Origin: Entamoeba histolytica HM-1:IMSS
Taxonomy: Eukaryota > Evosea > Mastigamoebida > Endamoebidae
Direction of reading: 5' to 3'
Length of the DNA: 64,000 nt
NCBI RefSeq assembly: GCF_000208925.1
Contig: NW_001914864.1
Coordinates: 9,570-73,569, forward strand
Below are positions 19,698-30,532 of this stretch, piece after piece (position 1 is the first letter of the stretch; each line of letters starts with the position of its first letter). Made by a program: the position numbers and the translations under genes. Below the pieces are notes generated by a model. It saw only the letters and a program-made list of their open reading frames with translations. It ran no database searches and was not told the DNA's origin.

Positions 19698-20381
19698 TTA
19701 ATGACTTTCATCTAATAAAATATAATTTTTTAGCTCTTCTACTGAACTAACAACCTTTTTACTAATAGCAGTAATTTTTGGTTTAATTAAATCATGACCT
19801 TCACCATAAACAGTTCCAATACTATCAACTCCAGAATTTTTTGCCATAATTAATCCATAAGACAAATCATCAATAACAACAATATCTTTTTTTTGAAGAT
19901 GGAATTTTTGTAGAATATCTTCTATTGGGAAAGTAAATGGTTTACAGTATTCAGGATGTTTTGAATCATATCCATAAATTGAATCAGGTATGATTTCCCC
20001 TTCATTATAACTTTGATAAAAATCTTCAATCACTTGTTTTAATCCATGAGAACATATACAAATAATACCTCCTCTTCTTTTAAACTCTTCAAGAAATTCC
20101 CAAAATCCATTAAACATTATTGGTTTATATTTCTTATAACATTCTCGCCACTCAAAAGAAATCTTTTCTAATTCTTCATCCGTTAATTTTAGAATATCAA
20201 TGAGTAACTGCATTGTGGTATGATCCCATAACACTTTATACCATTCTTCTAAACTAATTATTTGATCTTCTGGTCGATATTTTTTCATAAACTGTTGATA
20301 AGATAAATAATGAATTTTGGGTGTGCTATTTACAGTAGTATCATCATGGTCAAGGACGATGCACTTATAACGTAACGACAT
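19698..20381 (-). CDS. HAD-superfamily hydrolase
   Basis: The 227-residue protein has the HAD motifs in order. Motif I is CIVLDHDDTTVNS (nucleophile Asp11, acid/base Asp13). Motif II is IICICSHG (Ser). A Lys follows in the HPEYCKPFTFP region (motif III), and motif IV is VVIDDLSYGLIMAKNSG. Between motifs I and II is a helical cap of about 70 residues (C1 type), as in phosphoglycolate phosphatase and beta-phosphoglucomutase relatives. It is therefore expected to be a cytosolic Mg-dependent phosphatase on a small phosphorylated metabolite. The substrate cannot be inferred. The compact architecture looks bacterial, and lateral origin is possible but untested. Confidence 0.88.
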   Translation of the reverse strand: MSLRYKCIVLDHDDTTVNSTPKIHYLSYQQFMKKYRPEDQIISLEEWYKVLWDHTTMQLLIDILKLTDEELEKISFEWRECYKKYKPIMFNGFWEFLEEFKRRGGIICICSHGLKQVIEDFYQSYNEGEIIPDSIYGYDSKHPEYCKPFTFPIEDILQKFHLQKKDIVVIDDLSYGLIMAKNSGVDSIGTVYGEGHDLIKPKITAISKKVVSSVEELKNYILLDESH

Positions 20382-20618
20382 AGACTATTTTTGGGTTAAT
20401 TATTTTTTATTATTTTTTTTTTGTTTTTTTAATAACATAAAAATAATATTTCTCAAATAGATATTTTTAACTATTTTCTAAAAATATTGTTTTTTTTATA
20501 AAAGAGTATTTTCGTAATTAAAGATATTATTTATATCTTCTCATAATCATATGCTAATTATTTCAATTATTTTTTTTTTGTATAACAATATTATAATAAA
20601 TTTAAATTTAAAAACTTT
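20382..20618. other. Very AT-rich intergenic sequence
   Basis: Long T runs and no recognisable element. Confidence 0.5.
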
Positions 20619-20783
20619 ATGATTATGTCCTTAATATATTTATTTGTCTGTTATTATAGTAATGCTGCTATTGATAATTATGTTTTGAACAAAAATGTTT
20701 TATATGAATTTGAAACAATCAATAAATTTTTAAGGTTTATAAAAAAAATAAAAATAAAAAATAATAAAAAAATGAAAAAATGA
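20619..20783 (+). CDS. Doubtful 54-codon ORF with a signal-peptide-like start
   Basis: The ATG at 20619 opens 54 codons to TGA at 20781-20783. The first 16 residues (MIMSLIYLFVCYYSNA) look like a secretory signal peptide, similar in style to amoebic secreted proteins. The rest ends in a Lys/Asn run that simply reflects A-rich DNA. It lies only 27 bp before the next gene, in what should be its promoter. It may be a relic of a secreted protein gene or chance. Confidence 0.2.
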   Translation: MIMSLIYLFVCYYSNAAIDNYVLNKNVLYEFETINKFLRFIKKIKIKNNKKMKK

Positions 20784-20810
20784 AAAATAAAAATTCATTA
20801 TTGACAACAC

Positions 20811-22343
20811 ATGAATAGTCAACAATGCAACGAAATTCTTAATAACCAAATTCAAACAATTGAACAATTAATTAATAATAATTTTGAAGAAAAACAACAT
20901 GGTCTTGAAATGAAAAAGCAAAAAGAAGATGAATATTTACATAGTGAAGAATATCATAAGAAACAACAAGAAATCAATGAAAAAAAAGAAAAGATACAAA
21001 TGTATGATGAGTTAGTAAATAAGAAAAACGAGATTGAAAAAGAAAAAGAAATTTTAGATGAAAAGAAAGTCATACTAAAGTCAATGAAATTACTAGAAAA
21101 AATGTTGCAAATAAGTCATAATGTTGAATTACAATTATCACTTGTTAGTTCAAATTCACCTACTTCAAAAATAATGAATGATTTATTAATGTCATTAAAA
21201 GAATATCAAGAAATGATAACCAATGAAACAATTGAAATTCCTAAACAAATGAACTCTTTATATTCACAGTTCATTCTTTCTTTTCAATATTATATTAATC
21301 AATCAAATTCTATTATATCAAATAGATTGATAAATTACTTAAAACCAAAAAAATTCCCATTTGTCAAAATAGAAAAACAAGAAGAATGGGAAAATATTAA
21401 AAGGGATTATCAATTTTTAAAAAATATTCATATATTACAACCAGAATTAAATGATGTTTCAATTAATGCATTAATGGAAAATGCAGTCTTAAAAGTTCAA
21501 CATTTGTTTCAAAGAGAAGATAGTAAATTATATCAACCAACATCTTTAGATTTAGTTCTTCCTTATATTATTGAAATTATTGAAAATGCTGAACAACAAC
21601 TAGCTGATAATAAAATTGAATTTGATTCATTAATGACACCATTTATTCCAATTCTTAGATTTAGAATATTAAAAGATATCAAACAATTACCTGGCCTTTA
21701 TATTTTAATGTTACTTGGTTATTTGTTTAAATATATTGAAAAATATCCCTCATTATTATCATTACTTAAAGAAAAGGATATTTGTGATAATATTAATATT
21801 TCACTAAAAGAAAGTGCAGATTTAAAAGTGGAATATATCGCAAAAATGGATAATGATTTATGGCCAATTCCTTTGCATAAAGGAAGTGGTGAATTTATGA
21901 TGACGTTGAATGAGGCGGTAAGCTTTTGTTTAAAAGCAGGAACATTTGCAAATGAACTAATTGTTAGTTATGTATTTGAAATGGTTATAAAATTTGAAGA
22001 ATATATGAAAAAAATAGAAATGACAGGATTAAAAGAAGTTTGTGGTCTTGCAAACTCATGGAAATTATTTGCTGAAGCGTTAAAGAAAAATACTGAACGT
22101 ATGAAAGAAAAGAATGTCAATTGTTCTATTTTATTATCCAGAATAGATGAATATGAAAAAGAAGCAAAAAGTGCAGTTTTAGTAATTGTTGAAGATATTG
22201 ATCGATTATTAGAAGAAGAGCATTATTCAACATTTAATGAAGCAGTTGAAAGCTCAATTTATTTACGAAAAAGAAAAGATGAAATTCAGTTATACTTACA
22301 TCCATCATTATACAATTACTTCACAGAGAAAATAAATGAATAA
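20811..22343 (+). CDS. 510-residue coiled-coil protein, possible vesicle tether
   Basis: Residues 1-110 are a long, Lys/Glu-rich coiled coil (KKQQEINEKKEKIQMYDELV). Residues 110-510 are a helical, leucine-rich body without low complexity (for example LPGLYILMLLGYLFKYIEKY). This order, an N-terminal coiled coil then helical bundles, is that of CATCHR tethering subunits such as RINT1/Tip20 or exocyst Sec6. No motif confirms one of them, so the function is only a suggestion. There is no signal peptide or membrane helix. The single-exon frame starts at an ATG soon after a long A-rich leader and needs no splicing. Confidence 0.75.
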   Translation: MNSQQCNEILNNQIQTIEQLINNNFEEKQHGLEMKKQKEDEYLHSEEYHKKQQEINEKKEKIQMYDELVNKKNEIEKEKEILDEKKVILKSMKLLEKMLQISHNVELQLSLVSSNSPTSKIMNDLLMSLKEYQEMITNETIEIPKQMNSLYSQFILSFQYYINQSNSIISNRLINYLKPKKFPFVKIEKQEEWENIKRDYQFLKNIHILQPELNDVSINALMENAVLKVQHLFQREDSKLYQPTSLDLVLPYIIEIIENAEQQLADNKIEFDSLMTPFIPILRFRILKDIKQLPGLYILMLLGYLFKYIEKYPSLLSLLKEKDICDNINISLKESADLKVEYIAKMDNDLWPIPLHKGSGEFMMTLNEAVSFCLKAGTFANELIVSYVFEMVIKFEEYMKKIEMTGLKEVCGLANSWKLFAEALKKNTERMKEKNVNCSILLSRIDEYEKEAKSAVLVIVEDIDRLLEEEHYSTFNEAVESSIYLRKRKDEIQLYLHPSLYNYFTEKINE

Positions 22344-23040
22344 TTATTATTCATTATTGGTAGTTTAAAAAATACGTTTCAAATATAGTTTTTTATATCT
22401 TCAAACAAATTTGGAAGAGAGATAAATTAAATAAAGAAAAAATCCAAAATACTCATTTTTTTGGAATCTGCATTAAAGTTCAACAATTTCTCATTTGATT
22501 TGAATTCCTAAATTTGTTTCATAATTTCCAAAAATAATAAAAGAGGAGCATTTTATCATTTTTTGTTGAAGGGAAAATTATGAAACAACGCGTGGAATAG
22601 TTTAGAAGCAGTTTTGTGTTTTTTTCAAACACTTTTCCTCTTTAAAAATACGTTTTGATATAAATAACTCAGTAAATAAACAGAAAGAACGAAAAGATGG
22701 AAGTTATCCTTTGAACTGAAATGCACATTTAAATAGTAAGGAATTATATAAAAATATTAAACAAAGACTCAGAGTAGAAAAAAGGTGCACTTCTAATGAT
22801 CATTATTTCTAGTTAATAATTGACTCAGAGAGAAGAATATTTCCACACATAAAATGGAAACTAAAGTAAAAGTATTTTAAAACACACAATTCAAATCACT
22901 CTATCTAGTTAGAAAATAAAAATGTTTCTTTAAAATAAACAGAAAATCAGGATAAAAAAAATTCTAAACTTCTATTGAAATAAAATTAGAAGGAATAAGA
23001 CTATTTAAGGTAAGAACTATTATTCCTTTAGTCACTTCGA
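22344..23040. other. AT-rich intergenic region
   Basis: About 700 bp between two plus-strand genes. I see no coherent frame, RNA or repeat. Confidence 0.5.
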
Positions 23041-23520
23041 ATGCAATCATTAAGTGTTTTTAGACCTTCTCATCCAAGACTTTATACTGTTATTGGAGAG
23101 TCAACAATTCTTAATTCTGTTGAAAGTTCTGATGGTATTAAAAATAGAAATACTAGAGAGTGGGGAGATTTGATGACAACTTATGTTATGCTAAAATATA
23201 GAAAATGGCAAATAAAAGATAGAAGAACTATGTCATTACATTCTTTTCATCAAAGATGTTCAGAAGAATTATTTAATGATTTAGGAATTAATAAAACTCC
23301 TACTCAAATTAGAGATAAAGTAAATAACACTCGTTCATCTTATCATGCGTTAATTAAACAATTACAAAAAGAGTCTTTTAAATGGACTCAAGAGAAACAT
23401 TATAGTCTTTCAAAACCAGTATTTGATTTTATGTCAATATTTTTTGAAAGTAATAATACAATAACATTAGATCAAATTAATCAAAAAATTGTTGAAGTAA
23501 TTCAACAAAATAAGTCTTAA
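23041..23520 (+). CDS. Myb/SANT-like DNA-binding-type protein, paralogue A (no intron)
   Basis: The 159-residue protein holds one helical domain at about residues 38-105: TREWGDLMTTYVMLKYRKWQ, then DRRTMSLHSFHQRC and TPTQIRDKVNNTRSSYHAL. Trp-spaced helices and a third helix ending QIRDKVNNTRSSY suggest a Myb/SANT or trihelix-type DNA-binding fold; this is a structural inference. The C-terminal 55 residues are helical. A close relative lies at 33276-33940 in this window, which has an intron exactly after SSYH where this gene is uninterrupted. The target is unknown. It is probably one of the lineage-specific Entamoeba regulators. Confidence 0.75.
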   Translation: MQSLSVFRPSHPRLYTVIGESTILNSVESSDGIKNRNTREWGDLMTTYVMLKYRKWQIKDRRTMSLHSFHQRCSEELFNDLGINKTPTQIRDKVNNTRSSYHALIKQLQKESFKWTQEKHYSLSKPVFDFMSIFFESNNTITLDQINQKIVEVIQQNKS

Positions 23521-23988
23521 AATATTTTTACAATTAAAACCCATTCATGTGAATGTATACTGTATTATTTTATTTAATATTTTCTTTTATTTTGTTGGTT
23601 CTTTAGACGTTAATTAAAAAAAAAAGGCAAAAAATTCAAATTTTATTTTAAATTTAGAAAAGAAATATTTCTTTAATTTTTTTTATTCTGAAATAAATTA
23701 TTTTTTTATTGTATTTTATAAGTTATTTCAAGTTTTAGAAGTATTTTGACAATAACCAATATTAAAAAACCATCTTATTCAACAATAATTAAATAAAACT
23801 TGTTTCAACAAAAATGAACTGTACCTAAAAAAACTGACTTACTTTTTTATTATAATAAAATATTGAACATTTAAATAAATAACATAAAAAATTTATTTTT
23901 TTTTTTTCATTACAAATCTTTTCTTATGTTTTAGACATTTCCTTTTTTTCATGAAAACTTTAAATAGAACAAAGTATATTTTTCTTTA
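23521..23988. other. AT-rich intergenic region
   Basis: A/T runs only; the right end is the upstream region of the two-exon gene starting at 23989. Confidence 0.5.
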
Positions 23989-24359
23989 ATGAACAATTAT
24001 GGTTTGTATCAACTATCTCATTTCTATCTTAACAAAAACATTTTCTTATTAAAATAGCTCTTTCTCTTAAAGGTGGAAATATTTGTGAAGTTAAAATAAA
24101 AGATAAAAATGTGTTATGTATTAATACAATCGCATTAGTCCCTTCAAAAACAGGAACAAATTATATCATACTTCATATGACTACAAGCTCAGGTAAATCT
24201 GCTTTTATTTGTAATTTAAATGAACAATCTAATATGTATCAAATACAAACAAAATTAGAATTCCTTGAAAATGAAATTGTTTCTTTTGAAGCCATTGGTA
24301 CAGGAGAAGTTCATCTGAGTGGTGTACTATTTTTCTTTGATTCAAAAAAGGAGAATTGA
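23989..24359 (+). CDS. Free-standing nucleoplasmin-fold protein (2 exons)
   Basis: Exon 1 is only 13 nt (23989-24001). A 56-nt intron (24002-24057, GTTTGT...TAG) follows, then exon 2 (24058-24359), giving 104 residues starting MNNYALSLKGGNICEVKIKD. The protein matches the nucleoplasmin-like domain found at the N-terminus of insect and yeast nuclear FKBPs and in nucleoplasmins. Corresponding pieces are LCINTIALVPSKTG, SAFICNLNEQSNMYQIQT, LEFLENEIVSFEAIGTG and the hallmark VHLSGVLFF. Such domains form pentamers that chaperone histones. Here the domain is the whole protein, without an acidic tail or a prolyl isomerase domain. Starting instead at the ATG at 24111 would cut off the first strands. 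Confidence 0.72.
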
Positions 24360-24576
24360 TTTATTTATTACTTTCTTTAATATCATTTTCATTTCACTTT
24401 TCTCTTTTTTTTAATCATCATTGTTTGAAACATACTCAAAAACCCCTTTTTCCTTAATAAAAAATAATAATAAAAGAAAAATAAAAAAGTTATTAATAAA
24501 AACCCTAAAATTTCAAGAAAAAGAGAAAAATAATAAAGAAAAATTGAAAATTAAAAAAGAATATTAGATTGAAGAT

Positions 24577-26859
24577 TTGATAATGAACGAAGAGGTTGAG
24601 TATATATATGACGAAGTCGAATTAGAAGATAATGAAATTCAGATACTTGAATATAAACCTGGATGCCAAGAGTTTGGAGGTTTTTGTAATAAAAATGAAT
24701 GGATGTATTTAATTAATGATAATATTATGTTATTATATTCAATACAAGATAATGTCATTATTGCTCAAAAAACATTTACTAGTAATATTGTTTGTGTCGA
24801 ATCTTTCAATAAATATCTTTTCATTGGTTTAGAAGCAGACACAAAATTAATAGTAATCAACTGTGAAACTAGTGGAACAATCGATATCGAACTTTTTCGT
24901 CCACCTTTAAAGTTATCAAATATTGGATTATATCCTCAAGGTCTACAATTTTTAGTACTTAGTGAGCCATTCAAAATTGATGGGGTTGTTCTTTCATTAC
25001 CTGAGGGGTCTTCTCAATGTATATCTTTATCTTTGCCAACATTTCAAGGAGAGACATTGCTACCAGACGAAAAAGCAATTGTAAGAAAAAGTATTCGATT
25101 ATCTAAAACACCAGTAAAAGCACCTCATGTAAGAACATCACTTACTGGAGAAAAACCTTATAATATGAATTTTATAATTTTACCAGAAGATGTTCATGTT
25201 TTTAGACTAGATGGTAAAGTTATTACAATTGGAACTAAAAATGGATTCTTATTACAATACCGATGGGATAAAAATATTGAGCTTGTAAGTTCACAATTTA
25301 TTGTTCCACAGTGCAGGAGTATTGTAGGATGTAGTATACACAAAGATTTTTGTGTTTGTGCATCTATGAAAAGAGATAAAGATTCATGGGGAACAGTATT
25401 TCTTACATATTATATTTTCACTGAAGATGATATTAGTGCATATAAATGTTATGAGTATGTTGGATATGAATTTGTATCTATTGATTGTGTTAAAGATGAA
25501 AAAGGTACAGTATATTTTCATACAATTTTATTAAATCTAAAATTTGGTAGTTATGAAACAATACTTTATGACCTTCAATTTAATTTATTCTCTCAAGTAT
25601 GTTCTAGTATTTTAGGAGATAGTATTATTATTAATTCTCGGTATGAACCATTTTCTGAATGTCCTTTTAATGCTTCCTTTTTAAATACTATTGGAGTAAA
25701 AGAAAATTTATTTTTACCTAAAACAACTTGTATTTTTTCAAGAAACCCAGAAACTAATAAATATCGAGTTCAAAGGTTATTATCAACATGTAAAATATTA
25801 GATGAATTTAGACTTTATCTCACTGAAGGTTTACCGTATTTCTTGTTATATAAAGAAGTACCAAAAGAAATTCTTGAAAAATATAGAGATTTTCCAAAAA
25901 AATTAAAAATTGAACGTCTTTTAAATAATCAATATGATGAAAAAACATTATTTACTGAAGAAATAGCAATGACTTTTGAATTTAATGTTTTTGATGCAAC
26001 ATTAGAATTAATTGAACAAGACAAACAAATATTAAATTCTGATAAACAATTTATTGATCAAAATAAATTATCATTAATGAAAACTATTATTTTTAATCAC
26101 TCTATTAATTATATGTCATTTGTCCATACTCTTTTTGAAAAAGATTCTATCAGGACTGTAAGAAAAGAAGAAATTGATTTTGCTTATCGTCGGTTAGAAA
26201 AAATTCAAGAATTTTTTCAATTATTAGAAATGGAACATTCACAACTGAATAGAAATATTGCTATTTTATTTCTGTTACAACAATTTTATCCATTTTTTGA
26301 TAATTTTCTTGATGCAAAATTATTACAAGTTGGTAGAATTATGAACTACATTTGTAACCATATTAATTATCAAACTGACAATGATTTTTGCTGTCTTATT
26401 AAAGATGGGTTTAAGTTTGGAAATGAAACACTACTTGCTTGTAAACTTCGTTATATTATTGAATTAGACGAAATTAGAAATGATTTTGACCCTAAAGCCT
26501 TCTTTCCATTTTTACGGGTTGCTGTTGATGAAAGAGTACATCTTCTTGGTGGCTCATTTTATTGTTTTGATTTTTTACGTGGCCAAAATGATAATGGATA
26601 TGCATTAGAACTCTTTACATTGTTTGTCAAATACAAATGTTTCATTGAAGTAACTTATAGGTCACAACTCCCAAATTGGATTCATAATTTTATTGAAGAA
26701 TTAGTAAAGACAGATATTCTTTCCAAAGAGTTAGCATATGAATATATTAATTACTTAACTGAAATGGTACAAAAAGCTCGTGCTCTGGTAGGTGATTTGG
26801 CTGTTCCAGTGACTGTAGAAAATGATGATATTTTTGGTATTAATGATGAAAAACAATAA
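24577..26859 (+). CDS. 760-residue protein, beta-propeller-like N-half and alpha-solenoid C-half
   Basis: Residues about 1-380 are rich in short beta strands with repeated aromatic and Gly turns (NEWMYLINDNIMLLYSIQDN, GKVITIGTKNGFLLQYRWD), which suggests a degenerate WD-like propeller. Residues about 440-740 are helical (RRLEKIQEFFQLLEMEHSQL). This two-part design occurs in nucleoporins of the Nup120/Nup160 kind and in vesicle-coat or HOPS/CORVET proteins. No diagnostic motif lets me choose, and the protein is formally unidentified. The very start is acidic (EEVEYIYDEVELEDNE). Two Met codons are close together, at residues 1 and 3, and either may be used. Confidence 0.8.
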   Translation: MIMNEEVEYIYDEVELEDNEIQILEYKPGCQEFGGFCNKNEWMYLINDNIMLLYSIQDNVIIAQKTFTSNIVCVESFNKYLFIGLEADTKLIVINCETSGTIDIELFRPPLKLSNIGLYPQGLQFLVLSEPFKIDGVVLSLPEGSSQCISLSLPTFQGETLLPDEKAIVRKSIRLSKTPVKAPHVRTSLTGEKPYNMNFIILPEDVHVFRLDGKVITIGTKNGFLLQYRWDKNIELVSSQFIVPQCRSIVGCSIHKDFCVCASMKRDKDSWGTVFLTYYIFTEDDISAYKCYEYVGYEFVSIDCVKDEKGTVYFHTILLNLKFGSYETILYDLQFNLFSQVCSSILGDSIIINSRYEPFSECPFNASFLNTIGVKENLFLPKTTCIFSRNPETNKYRVQRLLSTCKILDEFRLYLTEGLPYFLLYKEVPKEILEKYRDFPKKLKIERLLNNQYDEKTLFTEEIAMTFEFNVFDATLELIEQDKQILNSDKQFIDQNKLSLMKTIIFNHSINYMSFVHTLFEKDSIRTVRKEEIDFAYRRLEKIQEFFQLLEMEHSQLNRNIAILFLLQQFYPFFDNFLDAKLLQVGRIMNYICNHINYQTDNDFCCLIKDGFKFGNETLLACKLRYIIELDEIRNDFDPKAFFPFLRVAVDERVHLLGGSFYCFDFLRGQNDNGYALELFTLFVKYKCFIEVTYRSQLPNWIHNFIEELVKTDILSKELAYEYINYLTEMVQKARALVGDLAVPVTVENDDIFGINDEKQ

Positions 26860-27998
26860 ATAAAATGTAACTTTCAATTTCTTTCATTCATTTTCTTTAA
26901 TGGTTTTCTTATATTAAATTTCTAGATACTATTTTCCTTTTATTTCAGTTCTGTTATTTTAAAAATTCTTATCCAGTTGCATCGTACAGGGTTAATTCTT
27001 ATATCTGGCAAAGAAAATATATTAAGCATAAATATTTATTTACTATATATATTAAATCCATTCATTAAAATATATGATGGTACAGTTTACAGTTTTTCTC
27101 AAGCAACTATACACTTATCGTCAAAACTAAATCAGAATTATGGAAATATAAAACAATTATACTGTATAAAATAAATATAATGGAGAAATATCTATTTTAA
27201 TTTAAGAACAAAATAATAAAATAATAAAACTAAAATTATTTTTACCTATCTTTGATTGAAAAAATTTAATTTACTAATCACATTTATATTGCGTTATTTG
27301 TAACATTTTAACTTGAAAAATAAACTGTTTACACCTACACTCTTCCTCATATCTAGTAATAATATCTACTTATATTTTCATGACATTTTATAACAAAAAA
27401 TTACTGAAAAATATCCTAAAACAAAAAAAAAGGTTTAAGTAAGTTTCATTTTGTCTTATTCATTACTATTTAATTATTTGTTGGTTGATTTTTGATACAC
27501 TTTGATTTCAAGTTGTTTTTATTAAAGTCACTTAATTTAAATTGACAAATGTTAATGTTTAGAGAAGTGAATAAATGAATTGAACCTTACAAACATATTG
27601 AGTTAATTATAATTAGTTAAGAATAAAAGAGTCATGTTTAAATGAAGTGACATTAAAAGAATGAGCTTCTAACTATAAATTGATGTTTGTTAGTTTATTT
27701 TAGATGCACTATTAATGATTTATAGATAATAAGAGTTGTTATTTTGTTGAATATTAAAATATGAAAAGAAAACACCTCCATTGTTTTTCTATGAGAAATG
27801 CAAGTATTGGATATCTTAAAGACTAGGTAAAAGTAAAAGAAGTGACAAGTGAAAGATAAAAAATGTTAGAACCAATTTCTTTTTATTATTACATTTTAGT
27901 AAATTAGTGTTCAAAATCTAAATGATATTGAGGGTCATTCTGCCTTAAGATATTTTGTGGATAAAATGGATGGCAACTAAACGCTATAAGACATTCTT
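26860..27998. other. AT-rich intergenic region between convergent genes
   Basis: About 1.1 kb. One 65-codon frame (26977-27174) is present, but it has no homology and its composition is that of the surrounding DNA. Nothing else is seen. Confidence 0.5.
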
Positions 27999-29156
27999 TT
28001 AGAAATAGTTGTAATTCATAAAAGGTTTTTTTGAAACAGAATTTAAAATGCTGGAATGTGGACTATCAAAGTCATTAGGTGGTTCATAGTGTTGAGAAGG
28101 CTCTCCATATTGTTTGACTATAATTTCATTTCTAATATAATTTACTGCATCAACAATTGTTTTATCACACCAACTTTGATGACTTTTTTTGTCTGATTGG
28201 AACATTACCCAACCACATTTCTCACACTCAATAACTTTTTTATCACAACTTCCATTTATATGACGATCCATAGACAATAACTCACACTTGATATGGCATT
28301 GAGGACATGTTTCAAGGGAGTGGAGTTTGGCATGCTCATTTAGTTTATCTTTCAGAGTTATAGCACTACAAATAGGACATTTTGTAGTTAATTTTTTACA
28401 TTGAGACTGATGAATTTTGAGTTTATTCTCAGAAACCCATAACCCACAAAGAAGGCATTGTATTTTTCCATTATGGTTTTCATCATTGAGAGAAGCTACT
28501 TTTTCGTTTCTAAAAATATTTTTTGTTTGAACCTTGGTACTCACATTCTCTGTATCACTTTTTTGAGTATCTTCTTCCTCTTCTTCACTACCATTTTCAA
28601 TAAAGCTTTGTTTAGGAGAGGTATTAGATAAAAAAGGATTATCATAATCAATATTGATATCTTTCATTAGTTGGGATATGTAAACCATGTTAGATGGTTG
28701 CAATTGTTTAATCACAACACAAGCTTTTGTGATTGTATGAAAATTGTCCTCTTCAGAAGAAACATTAATTTCTAAAAGTTCATTGACATAAAGAGTAGAG
28801 TAAAACTTTAACACAGACTGAAGTGGTTCAATAATATTTTTTAATGAACAACATTCCATATTCATTGCCTCAAATCTGATAGATGTAACTTCTTGGAGTT
28901 GTACTAATTGGACACTAAGCGTATCATATCCAGGAAGAAGTTTGTCTGAAATAAAAATGACGTTAATAGGAGATGGACCTTCAACAACAGCAGGGACGAT
29001 TTTATTTGAACGAGGAGGTTTTAAAGTGACGAAAATTCGTTCATTCTTAGAGTTTTGAGCAAAAGATTGATAAAGAGATTGTGGGATGAATATAGCATCA
29101 CTCCCAAAGGTTTTTCCAAGTAAATTATAACGAAGAACAGGATAGTATCTTGTCAT
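27999..29156 (-). CDS. UFD1-like N-domain fused to zinc fingers
   Basis: Residues about 1-170 resemble the UFD1 N-domain, a double-psi barrel plus lobe. It starts YYPVLRYNLLGKTFGSDAIF, with DKLLPGYDTLSVQLVQLQE and LLEINVSSEE further on. UFD1 works with NPL4 and Cdc48/p97 to pull ubiquitylated proteins out of complexes and membranes. An acidic linker (EEEEEDTQKSD) follows. The C-terminal half has several C2HC/TRAF-like zinc fingers (CLLCGLWVSENKLKIHQSQC, CPICSAITLKDKLNEH, CPQCHIKCELLSMDRHI). A UFD1-plus-zinc-finger architecture is known in plants and protists. It is probably a Cdc48 cofactor rather than canonical UFD1, because no clear p97-binding SHP box was found. Confidence 0.82.
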   Translation of the reverse strand: MTRYYPVLRYNLLGKTFGSDAIFIPQSLYQSFAQNSKNERIFVTLKPPRSNKIVPAVVEGPSPINVIFISDKLLPGYDTLSVQLVQLQEVTSIRFEAMNMECCSLKNIIEPLQSVLKFYSTLYVNELLEINVSSEEDNFHTITKACVVIKQLQPSNMVYISQLMKDINIDYDNPFLSNTSPKQSFIENGSEEEEEDTQKSDTENVSTKVQTKNIFRNEKVASLNDENHNGKIQCLLCGLWVSENKLKIHQSQCKKLTTKCPICSAITLKDKLNEHAKLHSLETCPQCHIKCELLSMDRHINGSCDKKVIECEKCGWVMFQSDKKSHQSWCDKTIVDAVNYIRNEIIVKQYGEPSQHYEPPNDFDSPHSSILNSVSKKPFMNYNYF

Positions 29157-29374
29157 TTAGGATAAGATAAATCAATAAGAGTTAATGATGTTTATTTTTC
29201 AGATATTTTTTATCTAAAAAGTTACCTGATGAAAGACTGAAAAAAATGGGAAATTAATATCATTAAATAGCTAATTAAAAATAAAGATTTGGTGAGAAAT
29301 AATTAACATGAAAAGGCAGAGATATATGAGAAGAAGAGAGATATAAAGAAAGAAATAATTCATTTGCAGATTGA

Positions 29375-30418
29375 ATGACTGAGGTGAAAAGTAAAACTAA
29401 TGAACAAGAAGAAAATGTCCAAGAGATTGAAGAAGATGAAGTTGAAGAAGTTCCATCATTTCATTCAATTGATATTCTTCAACAACAAGGAATTAATGTT
29501 GGAGATATTAATAAATTGAAAAGTGCAGGATGTAATACTATTGAATCTGTTGTTATGCATACTCATAAAGAGTTATGTGCTATTCGTGGATTTTCTGATT
29601 CAAAAGTGGATAAAATTATGGAAGCAGTTTCTAAAATATTTCCTACACATTCATTTATAAGTGCAACAACATCATTAGAAAGAAGAGCTAATGTTATTAA
29701 AATTACAACAGGTAGTAGTCAATTTGATCAATTACTTGGTGGAGGGATTGAAACAATGAGTGTTACTGAAATGTTTGGAGAGTTTAGAACAGGAAAAACT
29801 CAGTTGTGTCATACATTAGCAGTGACAACTCAACTCCCATCACATTTAAAAGGAGGAAATGGAAAAGTAGCATATATTGATACTGAAGGAACATTTAGAC
29901 CAGAAAGAATAGCACAAATTGCAGAGAGATTTGGAGTTGACCAAACAGCAGTATTAGATAATATATTAATTGCTAGAGCATATACTCATGAACAACAATT
30001 TGATTTGTTGATTGAAGTTGCAGCAAGAATGGCAGAAGACCATTTTAGAATGCTTATTATTGATAGTGTAACGTCTCTGTTCAGGGTTGATTTTTCAGGA
30101 AGAGGAGAGTTAAGTGAAAGACAACAAAAATTAGGAAAAATGATGAATAAATTAATCAAAATTAGTGAAGAGTTTAATGTTGCAGTTGTAATTACAAACC
30201 AAGTAATGAGTGATCCAGGAGGAGGTGCTATGTTTGTTGTTGATCCAAAAAAACCAATTGGTGGGCATGTAATAGCACATGCCAGTACAACACGTCTTTA
30301 TCTTAGGAAAGGAAAAGGAGAACAACGAATTGTTAAAATATATGACTCTCCAAATTTACCTGAAGCAGAAGCTACTTTTGCAATTGATACAGGTGGAATT
30401 ATTGATGCTAAAGATTAA
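29375..30418 (+). CDS. RAD51: RAD51 recombinase
   Basis: The 347-residue protein is a full RAD51. The N-terminal helix-hairpin domain has [17 protein letters not shown] and [16 protein letters not shown]. The linker motif has a Phe-rich [13 protein letters not shown]. Walker [10 protein letters not shown], lies around residues 135-143, and Walker B is [17 protein letters not shown]-loop sequences include [16 protein letters not shown], and the C-terminal part has [19 protein letters not shown]. It forms filaments on single-stranded DNA and carries out strand exchange in homologous recombination in the nucleus. The length equals that of other eukaryotes. The upstream gene is divergent, with 218 bp between start codons, which includes a purine-rich leader. 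Confidence 0.97.
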   Translation: MTEVKSKTNEQEENVQEIEEDEVEEVPSFHSIDILQQQGINVGDINKLKSAGCNTIESVVMHTHKELCAIRGFSDSKVDKIMEAVSKIFPTHSFISATTSLERRANVIKITTGSSQFDQLLGGGIETMSVTEMFGEFRTGKTQLCHTLAVTTQLPSHLKGGNGKVAYIDTEGTFRPERIAQIAERFGVDQTAVLDNILIARAYTHEQQFDLLIEVAARMAEDHFRMLIIDSVTSLFRVDFSGRGELSERQQKLGKMMNKLIKISEEFNVAVVITNQVMSDPGGGAMFVVDPKKPIGGHVIAHASTTRLYLRKGKGEQRIVKIYDSPNLPEAEATFAIDTGGIIDAKD

Positions 30419-30532
30419 TCAAGAAAAAAAAATATTTGTAGTTATTAATTGAATAAAATTAAGGTTTGAAAGATAAGAAAGAATCTTTTTTGTTTTATAG
30501 AAAAATAAGTAGAATCTTGAAAAGAAAAAAAC

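Noticed and set aside
26977..27174. 65-codon ORF after the propeller-like gene
   Set aside because: No homology, no exon neighbours, composition equals the spacer.
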